From positions 1 to 64,000 of the forward strand of contig NZ_BBJB01000072.1 in assembly GCF_016584665.1 (NCBI RefSeq): a DNA stretch of 64,000 nt. Reading direction: 5' to 3'. The translations under genes and the position numbers were made by a program. This document shows positions 27,318 to 36,430 of the stretch, piece after piece (position 1 is the stretch's first letter; each line of letters starts with the position of its first letter). Below the pieces are notes generated by a model. It did no database searches and had not been told where the DNA came from. It worked only from the letters and a program-made list of their open reading frames with translations. This DNA is from Pseudanabaena sp. lw0831 (GTDB lineage Bacteria > Cyanobacteriota > Cyanobacteriia > Pseudanabaenales > Pseudanabaenaceae).

Positions 27318-27627
27318 AGTAACTCGTTCTTCAGAGCAACAAATAGAGTCAATTTATCTATGGCTAAAGGAGCGTAATCCAGAATATGCAGATCAATGGT
27401 TCAGAGGTTTAATGAATTTGATCGCCACGTTACAAGATAAGCCTAGACGCTGTCGCTTAATCAAGGAAAATCATCCTACTACTGAAGAAATTAGGCAAAT
27501 CCTTTACGGCAAATCAAGAAATCAATATCGAGTTATTTTTACTATTAGAGAAGCCACTGTACACATTCTTTATGTACGTCATAGCGCCCAATCTTCAATC
27601 ACTTTTAATCCCTTAGACTTTGAATAA
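27301..27627 (+). CDS. RelE/ParE-family toxin
   Basis: A 108-aa toxin of the RelE/ParE superfamily. The opening FQVRVTRSSEQQIESIYLWL and the C-terminal GKSRNQYRVIFTIREATVHILYVRHSAQ strand-helix pattern are typical. The start at ATG 27301 (MEFQVRV) overlaps the antitoxin; a frame extending upstream to 27277 lacks similarity. Its TAA stop at 27625-27627 shares its last A with the radA ATG (TAATG), so radA is translationally coupled to it. Whether it cleaves mRNA (RelE) or poisons gyrase (ParE) is undecided. Confidence 0.88.
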   Translation: MEFQVRVTRSSEQQIESIYLWLKERNPEYADQWFRGLMNLIATLQDKPRRCRLIKENHPTTEEIRQILYGKSRNQYRVIFTIREATVHILYVRHSAQSSITFNPLDFE

Positions 27628-29060
27628 TGGCAAAAGTAAAAAGTCGATATGTATGTAATAACTGCGGTGAAGACTTCCCGCAGATGTATGGGAAATGTCC
27701 CGCTTGCTCTAGCTGGGGAACCTTGCAAGAGGAACTAATACCTGTCATCTCCACAAATACCAATGCGATCGCCACATTCTCGCATCTCGGTACAGCAAAA
27801 TCTGCTGGCAAAGCCAAACCAAGAGAATCCTTAACCCTTTCACAAATTACCGACAACGACCAAGCGCGATCGCCTTCAGGCTACGAAGAACTTGATCGCG
27901 TCTTAGGAGGCGGTATTGTCGCGGGTTCCTTGGTGCTGATTGGCGGCGAACCAGGGATTGGCAAAAGTACGCTGTTATTAGGCATGGCGCAAAAATTGAT
28001 GAGTCGCTATCCTACGCTCTATGTCTGTGCCGAGGAGTCAGCGCAACAAGTAAAACTACGATCGCAACGGTTAGGAATCTTAGAAGAAAATTCTGATGAT
28101 CTCTATTTATTAGCCGAAACTGATTTAGAAACAGTTCTCAGAGAACTGCAATCATTGCGTCCCAAAGTCGCCGTAATCGATAGTATTCAAGCGCTCTACT
28201 TCTCAAACTTAAATGCCGCCCCTGGTTCTGTTTCCCAAGTGCGGGAATGTACGGCAGCGCTGATGCGTGTGGCTAAGCGGGAGAATATATCGCTATTTAT
28301 CGTTGGACATGTGACTAAAGAAGGCTCGATCGCGGGGCCAAAAGTTTTAGAACATATGGTCGATACGGTTTTATATTTTGAAGGTGATCGCTTTGCTACG
28401 CATCGACTATTGCGATCGGTCAAAAATAGATTTGGCGCAACACAGGAAATCGGCGTATTTGAAATGATTGATCGCGGGTTGCGCGAAGTTTCCAATCCGT
28501 CCGAGCTATTTCTTGGCAATCGCGATGAATCTGTCCCTGGGACAGCCACAATTGTCGCCTGTGAAGGAACGCGCCCGATTGTGGTGGAATTACAAGCTCT
28601 GGTAAGTCCTACTAGTTATTCTTCGCCGCGCCGCACGACAACAGGGATTGAGACAAATCGATTTCTGCAAATTCTCGCAGTTCTCGAAAAGCGAATTGGG
28701 ATTCCTTTATCAAAACTTGATGCCTATGTCGCGGCAGCAGGTGGATTAAGTGTCGCGGAACCTGCGGTGGATCTTGGTGTAGCGATCGCAGTGGCGGCAA
28801 GTTTTCGCGATCGCACGGTCGATCCACGCACAGTGATGATTGGAGAAGTAGGTCTTGGTGGACAGGTGCGTCCTGTATCGCAGCTAGATTTACGACTAAA
28901 GGAAGCAGCAAAGTTAGGATTTAAACGCGCCATTATCCCTAGTATGCAAGTGATGCAGGACTATGGAATGGAGATCGTTCCTGTGAGTAAAGTTCTCGAT
29001 GCGATCGTGGCGGCTTTACCACGTACTAAGTTTGAAGTTGCTAAGCCTATTGATGAATAA
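27627..29060 (+). CDS. radA: DNA repair protein RadA (Sms)
   Basis: Branch-migration helicase used in recombination, repair and transformation. The 477-aa protein has the N-terminal zinc finger (CNNC...CPAC), Walker A GGEPGIGKST, the RadA KNRFG motif and a C-terminal Lon-protease-like domain without the proteolytic site. It is complete. Its ATG shares a base with the stop of the RelE/ParE toxin, and its own former leader seems to be left behind at 26836 with a partial copy of its 5' end. Expression therefore probably depends on the toxin-antitoxin promoter. Confidence 0.96.
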   Translation: MAKVKSRYVCNNCGEDFPQMYGKCPACSSWGTLQEELIPVISTNTNAIATFSHLGTAKSAGKAKPRESLTLSQITDNDQARSPSGYEELDRVLGGGIVAGSLVLIGGEPGIGKSTLLLGMAQKLMSRYPTLYVCAEESAQQVKLRSQRLGILEENSDDLYLLAETDLETVLRELQSLRPKVAVIDSIQALYFSNLNAAPGSVSQVRECTAALMRVAKRENISLFIVGHVTKEGSIAGPKVLEHMVDTVLYFEGDRFATHRLLRSVKNRFGATQEIGVFEMIDRGLREVSNPSELFLGNRDESVPGTATIVACEGTRPIVVELQALVSPTSYSSPRRTTTGIETNRFLQILAVLEKRIGIPLSKLDAYVAAAGGLSVAEPAVDLGVAIAVAASFRDRTVDPRTVMIGEVGLGGQVRPVSQLDLRLKEAAKLGFKRAIIPSMQVMQDYGMEIVPVSKVLDAIVAALPRTKFEVAKPIDE

Positions 29061-29087
29061 ACGATTGCTCGATTTATTCATCACTTT

Positions 29088-29594
29088 TTACTCTTCCACA
29101 GAGATCGCGCCGTGAAACATCCCCATGCCACAGCTAAACTGAAACATTCCCACAGTTTGCGGCGTAAATTCTACAGGTGTAGTTTGATTGAGAACTAGGT
29201 CTTGAGCAACATGGAAGTCAGGGAAGAGAACTTTCTCTAGACAACTACTTGGATCTCGGCGATCGAACTGCAATCGAACGGGCTGACCGCGTTTAACTGT
29301 TACCAAAGAAGGTACATAGCCACCATCGACTGTGATTGTGACTTCCTGAATGCCATCACTAATTTCTGCTTGTTGCGATTTGGGTTTACTCAAAAGGAAC
29401 CACCATAATTGCGTAACCATTAGTGATAAACCACCTACAGCGATCGCTATTTTAAGGGTGATCGGCTGTTCAATCGGTTGAAATCTTTCAGAAGTTGAAT
29501 TTCGGTTGCTCATCTCTTCTGCCGACATAGTAGAAACTATGCCAAAAGATAAACCAATGCTGACTAGAATAGCGATCGCTTGATGTTTTTTCAT
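29088..29594 (-). CDS. Membrane-anchored cupredoxin-domain protein
   Basis: A 168-aa protein with two hydrophobic segments (about residues 7-24 and 46-66) and a periplasmic/lumenal cupredoxin domain. The last part, FSCGMGMFHGAISVE, carries Cys and Met residues in the place of type 1 copper ligands, and the strand pattern before it (VTITVDGGYVPSLVTV) fits the fold. It is the last gene of the copper unit after copA, separated from it by a palindrome and 74 bases. It is probably a copper binder handing over or buffering copper. Exact ligands and redox role are not certain. Confidence 0.82.
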   Translation of the reverse strand: MKKHQAIAILVSIGLSFGIVSTMSAEEMSNRNSTSERFQPIEQPITLKIAIAVGGLSLMVTQLWWFLLSKPKSQQAEISDGIQEVTITVDGGYVPSLVTVKRGQPVRLQFDRRDPSSCLEKVLFPDFHVAQDLVLNQTTPVEFTPQTVGMFQFSCGMGMFHGAISVEE

Positions 29595-29638
29595 AGTTGT
29601 TCCTCTTAAGCATCTTGGAAGATTTTCAGTAGCTTTAA

Positions 29639-29658
29639 CAAGGGGCTTAAGCCCCTTG
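29639..29658. terminator. 20-bp palindrome between copA and the cupredoxin gene
   Basis: CAAGGGGCTTAAGCCCCTTG is an exact palindrome with no loop. It lies in the 74-base gap between the copA stop and the cupredoxin start on the minus strand. It may attenuate read-through into the cupredoxin gene, or be a protein site. Confidence 0.6.
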
Positions 29659-29668
29659 CCTGCTCAAG

Positions 29669-31903
29669 TTATTTAGTTGACGAAGGACGAAAGTTTCTCA
29701 GTCTTAAAGCGTTGGTGACGACAGAGAGAGAGCTAAGAGCCATCGCACCACCCGCAATAATCGGATTGAGCAACCAGCCAAATAACGGGTAAAGAATCCC
29801 TGCGGCGATCGGAATCCCTGCCACATTGTAAATAAAAGCAAAGAACAGATTTTGTTGAATATTACTGATCGTAGCTCGACTAAGTTGAATCGCGGTAACA
29901 ATTCCTTGCAGATCGCCTGAGATTAGAGTGATATCGCTAGCCGCGATCGCCACATCTGTTCCCGTACCGATCGCTAACCCAACATCAGCTTGAGCTAAGG
30001 CAGGTGCGTCATTAATGCCATCACCGACCATCGCCACAACTTTACTTTCAGCTTGCAATTCTCTGATTTTTGCTACTTTTTGATCGGGACGAACTCCAGC
30101 AAATACGCGCTTGATGCCAACTTCACGAGCGATCGCCTCAGCAGTTGATTGATTGTCTCCAGTCAGCATTACTACTTCGATTTTCATTCTTTGTAAAGCT
30201 GCGACTGCTGTTTGAGATGAAGGTTTAAGCTTGTCAGCAATACCAATTAAGCCGATAGCAGTATTATCAACTGCAATTAAGACAACCGTTTTGCCGCCTA
30301 TTTCCCATGAGTCTTGGTATTGATGAAGCTCACTAGTATTAATCTTTAACTCCTCCATCCATCGTCTAGTTCCGACTTGGACTAGAGAACTATCTACTTT
30401 TCCTTGCACACCACTACCTGCGATTGCCATAAAATCTGTCACTTCAGGAATAGTAACATCCTTTTGCTTAGCATGGTTTACAACTGCTTCTGCTAAAGGA
30501 TGTTCAGAATTACGCTCGATCGCTGCTACTAATTTCAATAATTCATCATCATTCTTGTTGAGAGCAAAGACATCCGTAACAACTGGCTTCCCTTCGGTCA
30601 AAGTTCCCGTTTTATCTAAAACAATAGTTTGAATTTTATGAGCAAGTTCCAAACTACCTGCATCTTTAATTAAAATTCCATTTTCTGCACCTTTGCCAGT
30701 TCCGACCATAATCGAAGTCGGAGCCGCCAAACCCAAAGCGCAAGGACAGGCAATAATCAACACGCCCACAGCCGAAATTGTCGCTAGGGTAATGTTGCCC
30801 ATTACTTCAAACCAGATAATAAATGTAGCGATCGCAATAGAAATTACGACTGGCACAAACCAACCTGTCACTTGATCAGCAAGTCTTTGAATTGGCGCTT
30901 TAGAACCCTGTGCATCTTTTACAAGCTGGACAATTTGTGAGAGAACAGAATCTTTACCGATGTGACTAGCTCTGATTTGCAGACTACCAGTTTTATTCAT
31001 AGTCGCGCCAATCACGCGATCGCCAACTTTCTTTTCAACAGGAATACTTTCGCCTGTAACCATTGACTCATCAACTGTGGAGTTACCAGCGATCGCTTCA
31101 CCATCGACAGGGATTTTCTCTCCTGGGCGCACCAGCACAATATCGTTGATTTGCACATCTTCAATAAGAATATCTGATTCTTTGCCATCGCGCAAGACTC
31201 GCGCTGTCTTCGCTTGCAATCCGATTAACTTACGGATTGCATCCGATGTTTCTCCTTTAGCTCTATTTTCAAATAACTTTCCTAATAGAATTAGCGTAAT
31301 CACGATTACTGATACTTCATAATACACTTCAGGCTGTAAACCTTGAGATATAAAGAAAGTCGGGTTTAAGGTGACAGTGATCGAGTATGAGAAAGCCGCC
31401 AGAGTTCCCAATGCGATTAACGTATCCATCGTGGCAGTGTGATTCTTGAATGCTTTCCAAGCACCAATATAAAACGAACTTCCGCACCATAATTGGACGG
31501 GAAGCGCAAGCGCCAGCTGAAACCAACGATTGTGTAGCCATTCAGGAATAATCGGGATCTGTAATCCTGTCATCATTGGCAGCGAACCGATTACTAATAT
31601 TATGCCGATCGCTCCCCCGCTCCAGACTTTGCGGGTTAAGTCTTCAGTTTCAGCTAAGCGAGATTTCTTTTCGCGATCGCCATCTACTTGCTCTGGTAGA
31701 ATCGCTTCATATCCAATATCCTTAATTACTTTTTGAATGGCAGCAGCAGAGGTTTTTTTCTCGTCAAATTCAACCATCACCTCTTCTGTGGCAAAATTAA
31801 CATTACTATTAGCAACACCAGATATAGAGCGCGTTGCAGACTGAATACTACTAGCACAAGAAGCGCAGTGCATTCCGCGTAAGTTAAGTGTAACTTTACT
31901 CAT
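29669..31903 (-). CDS. copA: Copper-translocating P1B-type ATPase CopA
   Basis: Exports copper(I) across the membrane with ATP. The 744-aa protein has an N-terminal heavy-metal domain with GMHCASC (Cys13, Cys16), eight predicted membrane helices, the actuator TGES loop, the CPC ion site (about residue 385), the phosphorylation motif DKTGTLTEG (near residue 430), the HP motif SEHPLAEA and [10 protein letters not shown]. All are intact. It is a close paralogue of the truncated ATPase at 34920-36134, sharing long identical stretches around the helices. It is embedded in genes for copper-binding proteins, supporting copper rather than zinc or cadmium. Confidence 0.95.
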   Translation of the reverse strand: MSKVTLNLRGMHCASCASSIQSATRSISGVANSNVNFATEEVMVEFDEKKTSAAAIQKVIKDIGYEAILPEQVDGDREKKSRLAETEDLTRKVWSGGAIGIILVIGSLPMMTGLQIPIIPEWLHNRWFQLALALPVQLWCGSSFYIGAWKAFKNHTATMDTLIALGTLAAFSYSITVTLNPTFFISQGLQPEVYYEVSVIVITLILLGKLFENRAKGETSDAIRKLIGLQAKTARVLRDGKESDILIEDVQINDIVLVRPGEKIPVDGEAIAGNSTVDESMVTGESIPVEKKVGDRVIGATMNKTGSLQIRASHIGKDSVLSQIVQLVKDAQGSKAPIQRLADQVTGWFVPVVISIAIATFIIWFEVMGNITLATISAVGVLIIACPCALGLAAPTSIMVGTGKGAENGILIKDAGSLELAHKIQTIVLDKTGTLTEGKPVVTDVFALNKNDDELLKLVAAIERNSEHPLAEAVVNHAKQKDVTIPEVTDFMAIAGSGVQGKVDSSLVQVGTRRWMEELKINTSELHQYQDSWEIGGKTVVLIAVDNTAIGLIGIADKLKPSSQTAVAALQRMKIEVVMLTGDNQSTAEAIAREVGIKRVFAGVRPDQKVAKIRELQAESKVVAMVGDGINDAPALAQADVGLAIGTGTDVAIAASDITLISGDLQGIVTAIQLSRATISNIQQNLFFAFIYNVAGIPIAAGILYPLFGWLLNPIIAGGAMALSSLSVVTNALRLRNFRPSSTK

Positions 31904-31975
31904 TTTGAATCCTTTTTAAATCAATGTTTTGTTTTATCGACTTAGCAATTTTGAGCGAAATCTAGCATAACATTA

Positions 31976-32212
31976 CTAATTCAGGGGTTTTTGGAAATTG
32001 GGTGGCTGGATTGTTGGTTGCGGGTTAGATGGTTGTTGGTTAGAGCTTCCTAGCCACCAGCCTAAACCTCCTCCTTTAAAAAAGATGATAGAGATCGGAA
32101 TAGCGCAACAGGCGATCATCATCACCATCATCATTTTCATGCCAGACTTATTAGAATCTTTCGATTCGCTACTTTCTTGATTGTTTGGTTCTTTAAGATT
32201 CATGGAATTCAT
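31976..32212 (-). CDS. Small Met-rich membrane protein of the copper cluster
   Basis: A 78-aa protein with a charged N-terminus, one membrane helix with Met runs and a Cys pair (MKMMMVMMIACCAIPI), and a Pro/Asn-rich tail. I do not recognise the family. Similar tiny Met/Cys membrane proteins (DUF2933-like) occur in bacterial copper clusters, so a copper-linked role is inferred. It lies 9 bases after the HMA chaperone gene and upstream of copA on the same strand, so it is part of the operon. Confidence 0.6.
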   Translation of the reverse strand: MNSMNLKEPNNQESSESKDSNKSGMKMMMVMMIACCAIPISIIFFKGGGLGWWLGSSNQQPSNPQPTIQPPNFQKPLN

Positions 32213-32220
32213 CCTCTAAA

Positions 32221-32415
32221 TTAGTTTACTTGATAGCCAGCCGCCGTAATTGCATTCTTAATAGCAACTTCAGGGGATTCAGTTTCCACTAATACAATCT
32301 TGGTTTTTGGATCGCCATGAATAGAAGCGTTCGCATCGACTGTTTTAACCGCATTAGTAATGGCATTCACACAGCCGCCACAGGTCATGTCAGGAACATT
32401 TAATTGGAGTTTCAT
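32221..32415 (-). CDS. Copper chaperone with HMA domain (CopZ/Atx1-like)
   Basis: A 64-aa soluble heavy-metal-associated domain. The metal motif MTCGGC (Cys12 and Cys15) is intact, and the C-terminal half has the beta-alpha-beta pattern ending GYQVN. It would bind copper(I) and pass it to the HMA domain or CPC site of CopA, encoded 317 bases downstream. This is the cyanobacterial Atx1-type chaperone arrangement. The GG between the Cys residues differs from the AS in the CopA domains. Confidence 0.92.
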   Translation of the reverse strand: MKLQLNVPDMTCGGCVNAITNAVKTVDANASIHGDPKTKIVLVETESPEVAIKNAITAAGYQVN

Positions 32416-32445
32416 AATATTAAACCTTATTTTTTATACCGATCG

Positions 32446-32477
32446 CCATAAGCAGACTTCAAGAAGTCTGCTTATGG
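32446..32477 (-). terminator. 15-bp hairpin between the DUF305 gene and the copper chaperone gene
   Basis: CCATAAGCAGACTTC (32446-32460) pairs perfectly with 32463-32477 around two bases. It lies downstream of the DUF305 gene at 32550 on the minus strand and just before the chaperone start, so it may separate the two transcripts. Confidence 0.65.
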
Positions 32478-32549
32478 GAATTATTAAGCTGTTACCCAAA
32501 CTAACGGCGGTACGCCGCAGGAATCGTCCACTCTACTAAACAAGCTAGA

Positions 32550-33323
32550 TTATTGATTCCAAGCTTGTTGCCATCCTTTCATTTGCATGATTTCAGTATT
32601 CTGAGATTTGATAATTGACTGAGCCAAAGTACGGATTTCTGGACGAGTAGAACGAGTAGATGCCATCTGAGCCATCATCACCGCCATTTGATGATGCGGA
32701 ACCATTTGGCGCACAAATTCCTTGTCAAAATCCGAAGCTGTCTTGAGCGCATCCATATCCATACTCATCATGCTATGCCCCATATTCATCATGTTCTGTC
32801 CCATGCTCATCATGCGATGTCCCATGGCGATCATGTTATACCCCATACTCATACTGTCTTTTCCCATGTTCATCATAGGAGAGCCTTCGCTCATCATGTT
32901 ATGCATCATGCTCATCATGTTTTTATCCATATTCATCATGGGAGAGCCAGAACCTTGCTTAGGAGGGTTTCCCATCATCTTCATGTCAGTCATTGAGGTT
33001 AAAGGAACTTCTTTGCCGTACCATTGTTTATACCAAGTACGCATTTCTTGAATTTCACGAGTTTGATCTTTTTTAATCGCTTCAGCGATTTTCTTAACTT
33101 CTGGGCGTTGAGAAAGAATTAAAGCAAGGTCAGCCATAGCTATCGCATCTTGGTGATGAGGAATCATCATTTCGATAAAATGCTGATCGACTTGAATTGA
33201 TCTGGATTGTTGAGAACTTTCTGATGCAGTCGACGATTGAGCCTGTATGCTATCGGCAAGCCTAGTCACAGCAACACTACTAAGAAGCCCTGCTAGGCTG
33301 TAGATCAAAAACTTGTTTTTCAT
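32550..33323 (-). CDS. Secreted DUF305 protein with Met-rich copper-binding-type linker
   Basis: A 257-aa protein with a signal peptide and two DUF305 halves. The first contains FIEMMIPHHQDAIAM and the second FVRQMVPHHQMAVMM. Between them, residues 116-200 contain a block of MMSMG/MMNMG-type repeats with His, about one Met in three residues. DUF305 proteins often lie beside copper exporters, and Met/His clusters of this kind bind copper(I) in the periplasm. A copper-buffering or delivery role is inferred. It is the most upstream gene of the minus-strand copper unit and is divergent from the membrane protein at 33542. Confidence 0.85.
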   Translation of the reverse strand: MKNKFLIYSLAGLLSSVAVTRLADSIQAQSSTASESSQQSRSIQVDQHFIEMMIPHHQDAIAMADLALILSQRPEVKKIAEAIKKDQTREIQEMRTWYKQWYGKEVPLTSMTDMKMMGNPPKQGSGSPMMNMDKNMMSMMHNMMSEGSPMMNMGKDSMSMGYNMIAMGHRMMSMGQNMMNMGHSMMSMDMDALKTASDFDKEFVRQMVPHHQMAVMMAQMASTRSTRPEIRTLAQSIIKSQNTEIMQMKGWQQAWNQ

Positions 33324-33541
33324 AATTCTATTTTCAGTTAAGGAATGACATTAGGCTGATTCCATTTTATTATTTCAGCCCTGTGATTGATTTGCAGATT
33401 GAGTTAACTGAATCGATTGATTACATTACAAAACAAAATGATCGTCACCCAATATTTAATCTACTCTTTAGTACAATAGAGAGTTACTTTTAATCTTTCT
33501 GTAATGTTGAGCAAAAGTTCTGTAGATAAAATAGCATTGTG

Positions 33542-34015
33542 ATGAAAAAGCTGATAAACCAATGGATAGCTCAAATTTTGGCTGCACCAGAAACGAACTT
33601 GTTTTTATGCGCCTTTTTACTGCACTTCGTTTATGAAGTTTGGGAATCACCCTACTTTGACTTCTACGCGATGCCTTCTTTATCAGACAAGGTGAACTAC
33701 ATTACCCACTGCACTGTAGGAGATGGAGTAATTACTGTGATTAGTGGATGGATAGTAGCTGGGTTATATCGATCGCGCAAATGGATGCTCAGAAATACTT
33801 GGAAATCAACATTACTATTTACGGCTCTAGGTTGGATATACACCCTCATTTCAGAAATTTATCGCATCCACATTGCCAAACTTTACGGCGTTTCAGTATT
33901 CCTCGTGCCAGTTATTGACATTAGCTGGCTGCCACTATTGCAATGGATAATCTTGCCACCGCTAGTTCTATATATGGCTAAACGTTATATGTTGAGTACA
34001 GCGCATTCTGGGTAA
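33542..34015 (+). CDS. Multi-spanning membrane protein, unknown function
   Basis: A 157-aa protein with about four hydrophobic segments (near residues 18-35, 60-78, 90-108 and 118-140). Acidic and His residues (FVYEVWESPYFDFY) follow the first helix, and THC and HIAKLYG lie in loops, which could bind metal. I do not recognise the family. The start is ATG 33542; a GTG one codon earlier is also in frame. It is divergent from the DUF305 gene inside the copper region, so a copper role is possible but not shown. Confidence 0.72.
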   Translation: MKKLINQWIAQILAAPETNLFLCAFLLHFVYEVWESPYFDFYAMPSLSDKVNYITHCTVGDGVITVISGWIVAGLYRSRKWMLRNTWKSTLLFTALGWIYTLISEIYRIHIAKLYGVSVFLVPVIDISWLPLLQWIILPPLVLYMAKRYMLSTAHSG

Positions 34016-34038
34016 ATCCAGTGTAACTTTACTCCTTT

Positions 34039-34155
34039 TTAGTTCAGTGTTTTCCAAGTTTTGCCAGCATCTTGAGATTGAAAAACTTGATTCTTTTCGT
34101 TAACAGCATAAAGAATTTGGGAATTATTAGGAGCAACAGCTAGCTTGATAATCAC
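34039..34155 (-). pseudogene. C-terminal fragment of a BNR-repeat (sialidase-like) protein
   Basis: Minus-strand reading of 38 codons ends in TAA at 34039-34041. The peptide contains the BNR/Asp-box signature SQDAGKTW preceded by LAVAPNNSQILYAV, the pattern of beta-propeller repeats in sialidase-like proteins. It has no proper start and only one repeat, so it is a gene remnant. It begins directly after the DUF305 stop (34156). The rest of the gene seems to have been deleted, as part of the rearrangement that truncated the nearby ATPase. Confidence 0.65.
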
Positions 34156-34857
34156 CTATTTTTTATACCAAGCCTTTCTCCATTCCTGCATTTGTTTGAT
34201 CTCTGCTTTTTGTGAAGAAATAATATCTTGGGAAAGTTTCTTGATTTCTGGATGGGTAGACTTAGTTGAAGCATCTTGCGCCATTAACACAGCCCCTTCA
34301 TGATGCGGAATCATGGCATTGATAAACCTGAGATCGAATTCGGCATCCTTTGCCCCTAAATCTTGGCTCATCATCATCCCTTTCATTTGGTCGGGAGTCA
34401 TTTCCATCATATGTCCCATTTGAGCATTATGCGCCATCGGCATATTACTAGCAGAGGGATACCATTGTTTGCGCCAAGCTTGCAAATCGGAAATCTCTTT
34501 AGTTTGCGCCTTAATAATTTCATCAGCCAGCTTTTGCATCTCAGGACGTTGAGATTTTCCCTTAGCATCTTTTGCCATATCTAAGGCTCCTTGATGATGG
34601 GGAATCATCGCATCAATAAAGCGCAGGTCAAAGTTCGCATCGGCTGCTCCTAAATCCATTGCCATGTGCATATTAGTGGTGCTATGCATTGTTGTCTTCG
34701 CCGCAGGTGTAGCGCTAGGTGTCACCGCGATCGGACTATTGGAAGCTGATGTTTCTGAATTGGTTGTTGTACAAGAAGCTAAGGCTAATGTTGAGATCGA
34801 GGCGATCGCCACTAAACCGAAGCTGTGAGAAAGAATATTTAATTTAGGAAAATTCAT
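34156..34857 (-). CDS. DUF305 lipoprotein
   Basis: A 233-aa protein with a lipobox (LALASC, Cys at about residue 28) after a hydrophobic signal, so it is probably lipid-anchored. It has two DUF305 units, each with FIDAMIPHHQGAL- or FINAMIPHHEGAV-type motifs. The linker MPMAHNAQMGHMMEMTPDQ is Met/His-rich but much shorter than in the paralogue at 32550. It follows the truncated ATPase by 62 bases. A periplasmic copper-binding role is inferred from the family and context. Confidence 0.85.
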   Translation of the reverse strand: MNFPKLNILSHSFGLVAIASISTLALASCTTTNSETSASNSPIAVTPSATPAAKTTMHSTTNMHMAMDLGAADANFDLRFIDAMIPHHQGALDMAKDAKGKSQRPEMQKLADEIIKAQTKEISDLQAWRKQWYPSASNMPMAHNAQMGHMMEMTPDQMKGMMMSQDLGAKDAEFDLRFINAMIPHHEGAVLMAQDASTKSTHPEIKKLSQDIISSQKAEIKQMQEWRKAWYKK

Positions 34858-34866
34858 AGGATTTAA

Positions 34867-34904
34867 ATTTTTTAGTTATTGACTAAAGTTTAGAACTAAA
34901 AAAT
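34867..34904 (-). terminator. AT-rich hairpin between truncated ATPase and DUF305
   Basis: ATTTTTTAGTT (34867-34877) pairs exactly with AACTAAAAAAT (34894-34904) over a 16-base loop. It lies just upstream of the DUF305 start on the minus strand. It may be a weak terminator or part of the scar of the deletion. Confidence 0.4.
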
Positions 34905-34919
34905 GAAATGGAGATGAAA

Positions 34920-36134
34920 TCATACTCCCACCATAATCGAAGTAGGAGCCGCCAAGCCCAACGCACAAGGACAGGCAATAATCAGCACCCCAACCGCAGA
35001 AATAGTCGCCAGTGTCAAGTTGCCCATGACGCTGAACCAGATCAAAAATGTAGCGATCGAAATGGAAATAACCACAGGTACAAACCAACCTGTCACTTGA
35101 TCTGCCAATCTCTGAATCGGTGCTTTCGAGCCTTGCGCCTGCTGCAAAAGTTGGACAATTTGCGCTAGTACTGTATCTTTGCCCACATGACTAGCTCTAA
35201 CCTGTAAGCTCCCAGTTCTATTCATGGTCGCACCAATCACGCGATCGCCACTCTTCTTCTCAATGGGAATACTTTCGCCTGTAATCATTGATTCATCGAC
35301 AGTGGAATTGCCTGCGATCGCTTCACCATCGACAGGGATTTTCTCGCCTGGGCGCACAAGCACGACATCACCAATCAGCACATCTTCAATGGGAATATCA
35401 AATTCGTGACCATCACGGAGGACTCGCGCCGTTTTTGGTTGCAATCCCATTAACTTACGAATTGCATCGGATGTTTCTCCCTTGGCGCGATTTTCAAACA
35501 GTTTACCCAGTAGAATCAGCGTAATTACTACCACTGAAACCTCGTAGTAAACCTCAGGCTGTAAACCTTGAGCAATGAAGAAGCTAGGGTTTAAGGTGAC
35601 GGTGAGGGAATAGCAGAACGCTGCCATTGTGCCTAATGCAATCAATGTATCCATCGTGGCGGTGTGGTTCTTAAATGCTTTCCAAGCACCGATATAAAAA
35701 GAACTTCCGCACCATATCTGTACAGGTAATGCTAGATAAAGCTGGAACAAAGAGTTATGCAGCCAATCAGGAATAAAGGGAAGATTCAACCCTGTCATCA
35801 TCGGTAGCGAACCGATCACTAAGATTGTGCCAATCACACCACCTGATCCGACTTTGCGAGTTAAGTCTTGTAATTCAGTTAACCGTGCTTTTTTATCTGC
35901 ATCCTCGCCATTTGCCGATAAATCTGGCACAAATGCTTCATAACCAAGATTAGCGATCGCCTTTTGAATTGCCTCTGGACTAATTTTTTGGGGATTGTAC
36001 TCAATTGCTATTTGCGCGATCGCAAAGTTGACATTACTACTAGCCACACCTACTAGCGATCGGGTTGTGGTTTCGATGCTACTGGCGCAAGAGGCACAGT
36101 GCATTCCTCGCAGCTTCATTGTCATCTTTTCCAT
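34920..36134 (-). pseudogene. Truncated copper P1B-type ATPase (lacks phosphorylation and ATP domains)
   Basis: The frame of 404 aa matches CopA from the N-terminal HMA domain (GMHCASC) through the actuator domain (TGES) to the membrane ion site CPC and PTSIMVG, and then ends at once in V-stop. The DKTG phosphorylation loop, ATP-binding domain and last two helices are gone, so it cannot pump. A full-length paralogue is at 29669-31903. No in-frame continuation follows before the DUF305 gene, so a deletion removed the 3' half. The shortened membrane protein might still bind copper but is most likely inactive. Confidence 0.9.
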
Positions 36135-36225
36135 TATTTTCTCTTTTCTCCCAATTTATAGAGTTGCAAAATCAGTCGCTAATCCCTCACTCGGATTTCG
36201 GTTAGTACAAGTTTCACATTCATAC

Positions 36226-36329
36226 TAAGTAACTCATCATAATTAAAACCCAAAACCAGAGTGTGAGTCGCCCGTGTAGCGGGCGACTCACACTTCTAGG
36301 TTTTAAGGTTAATTATGATGAGTTACTTA
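36226..36329. repeat. Palindromic element with 19-bp outer arms, between divergent genes
   Basis: Outer arms 36226-36244 and 36311-36329 are exact inverse complements. Inside, AAAACC (36245-36250) faces GGTTTT (36299-36304), and a 14-bp perfect stem (36261-36274 with 36280-36293) forms the core. The size, about 104 bp, and the AAAACC ends put it in the family of 6971-7082, but the outer arms have a different sequence. It lies in the divergent region of the truncated ATPase and the adaptor gene. Confidence 0.78.
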
Positions 36330-36430
36330 CCAATATATGCCCAATTGATTAATCTTGCTATTTCATTCTCATTTCACAATTCTCTGAAACAATTCGTTAA
36401 GTCCACTAAAATCTATAAAAAACATTGCCC

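Noticed and set aside
32688..33051. Plus-strand frames full of His or Met-Ile repeats opposite the DUF305 gene
   Set aside because: They arise from the Met-codon repeats of the real minus-strand gene, and have no ribosome site or domain.
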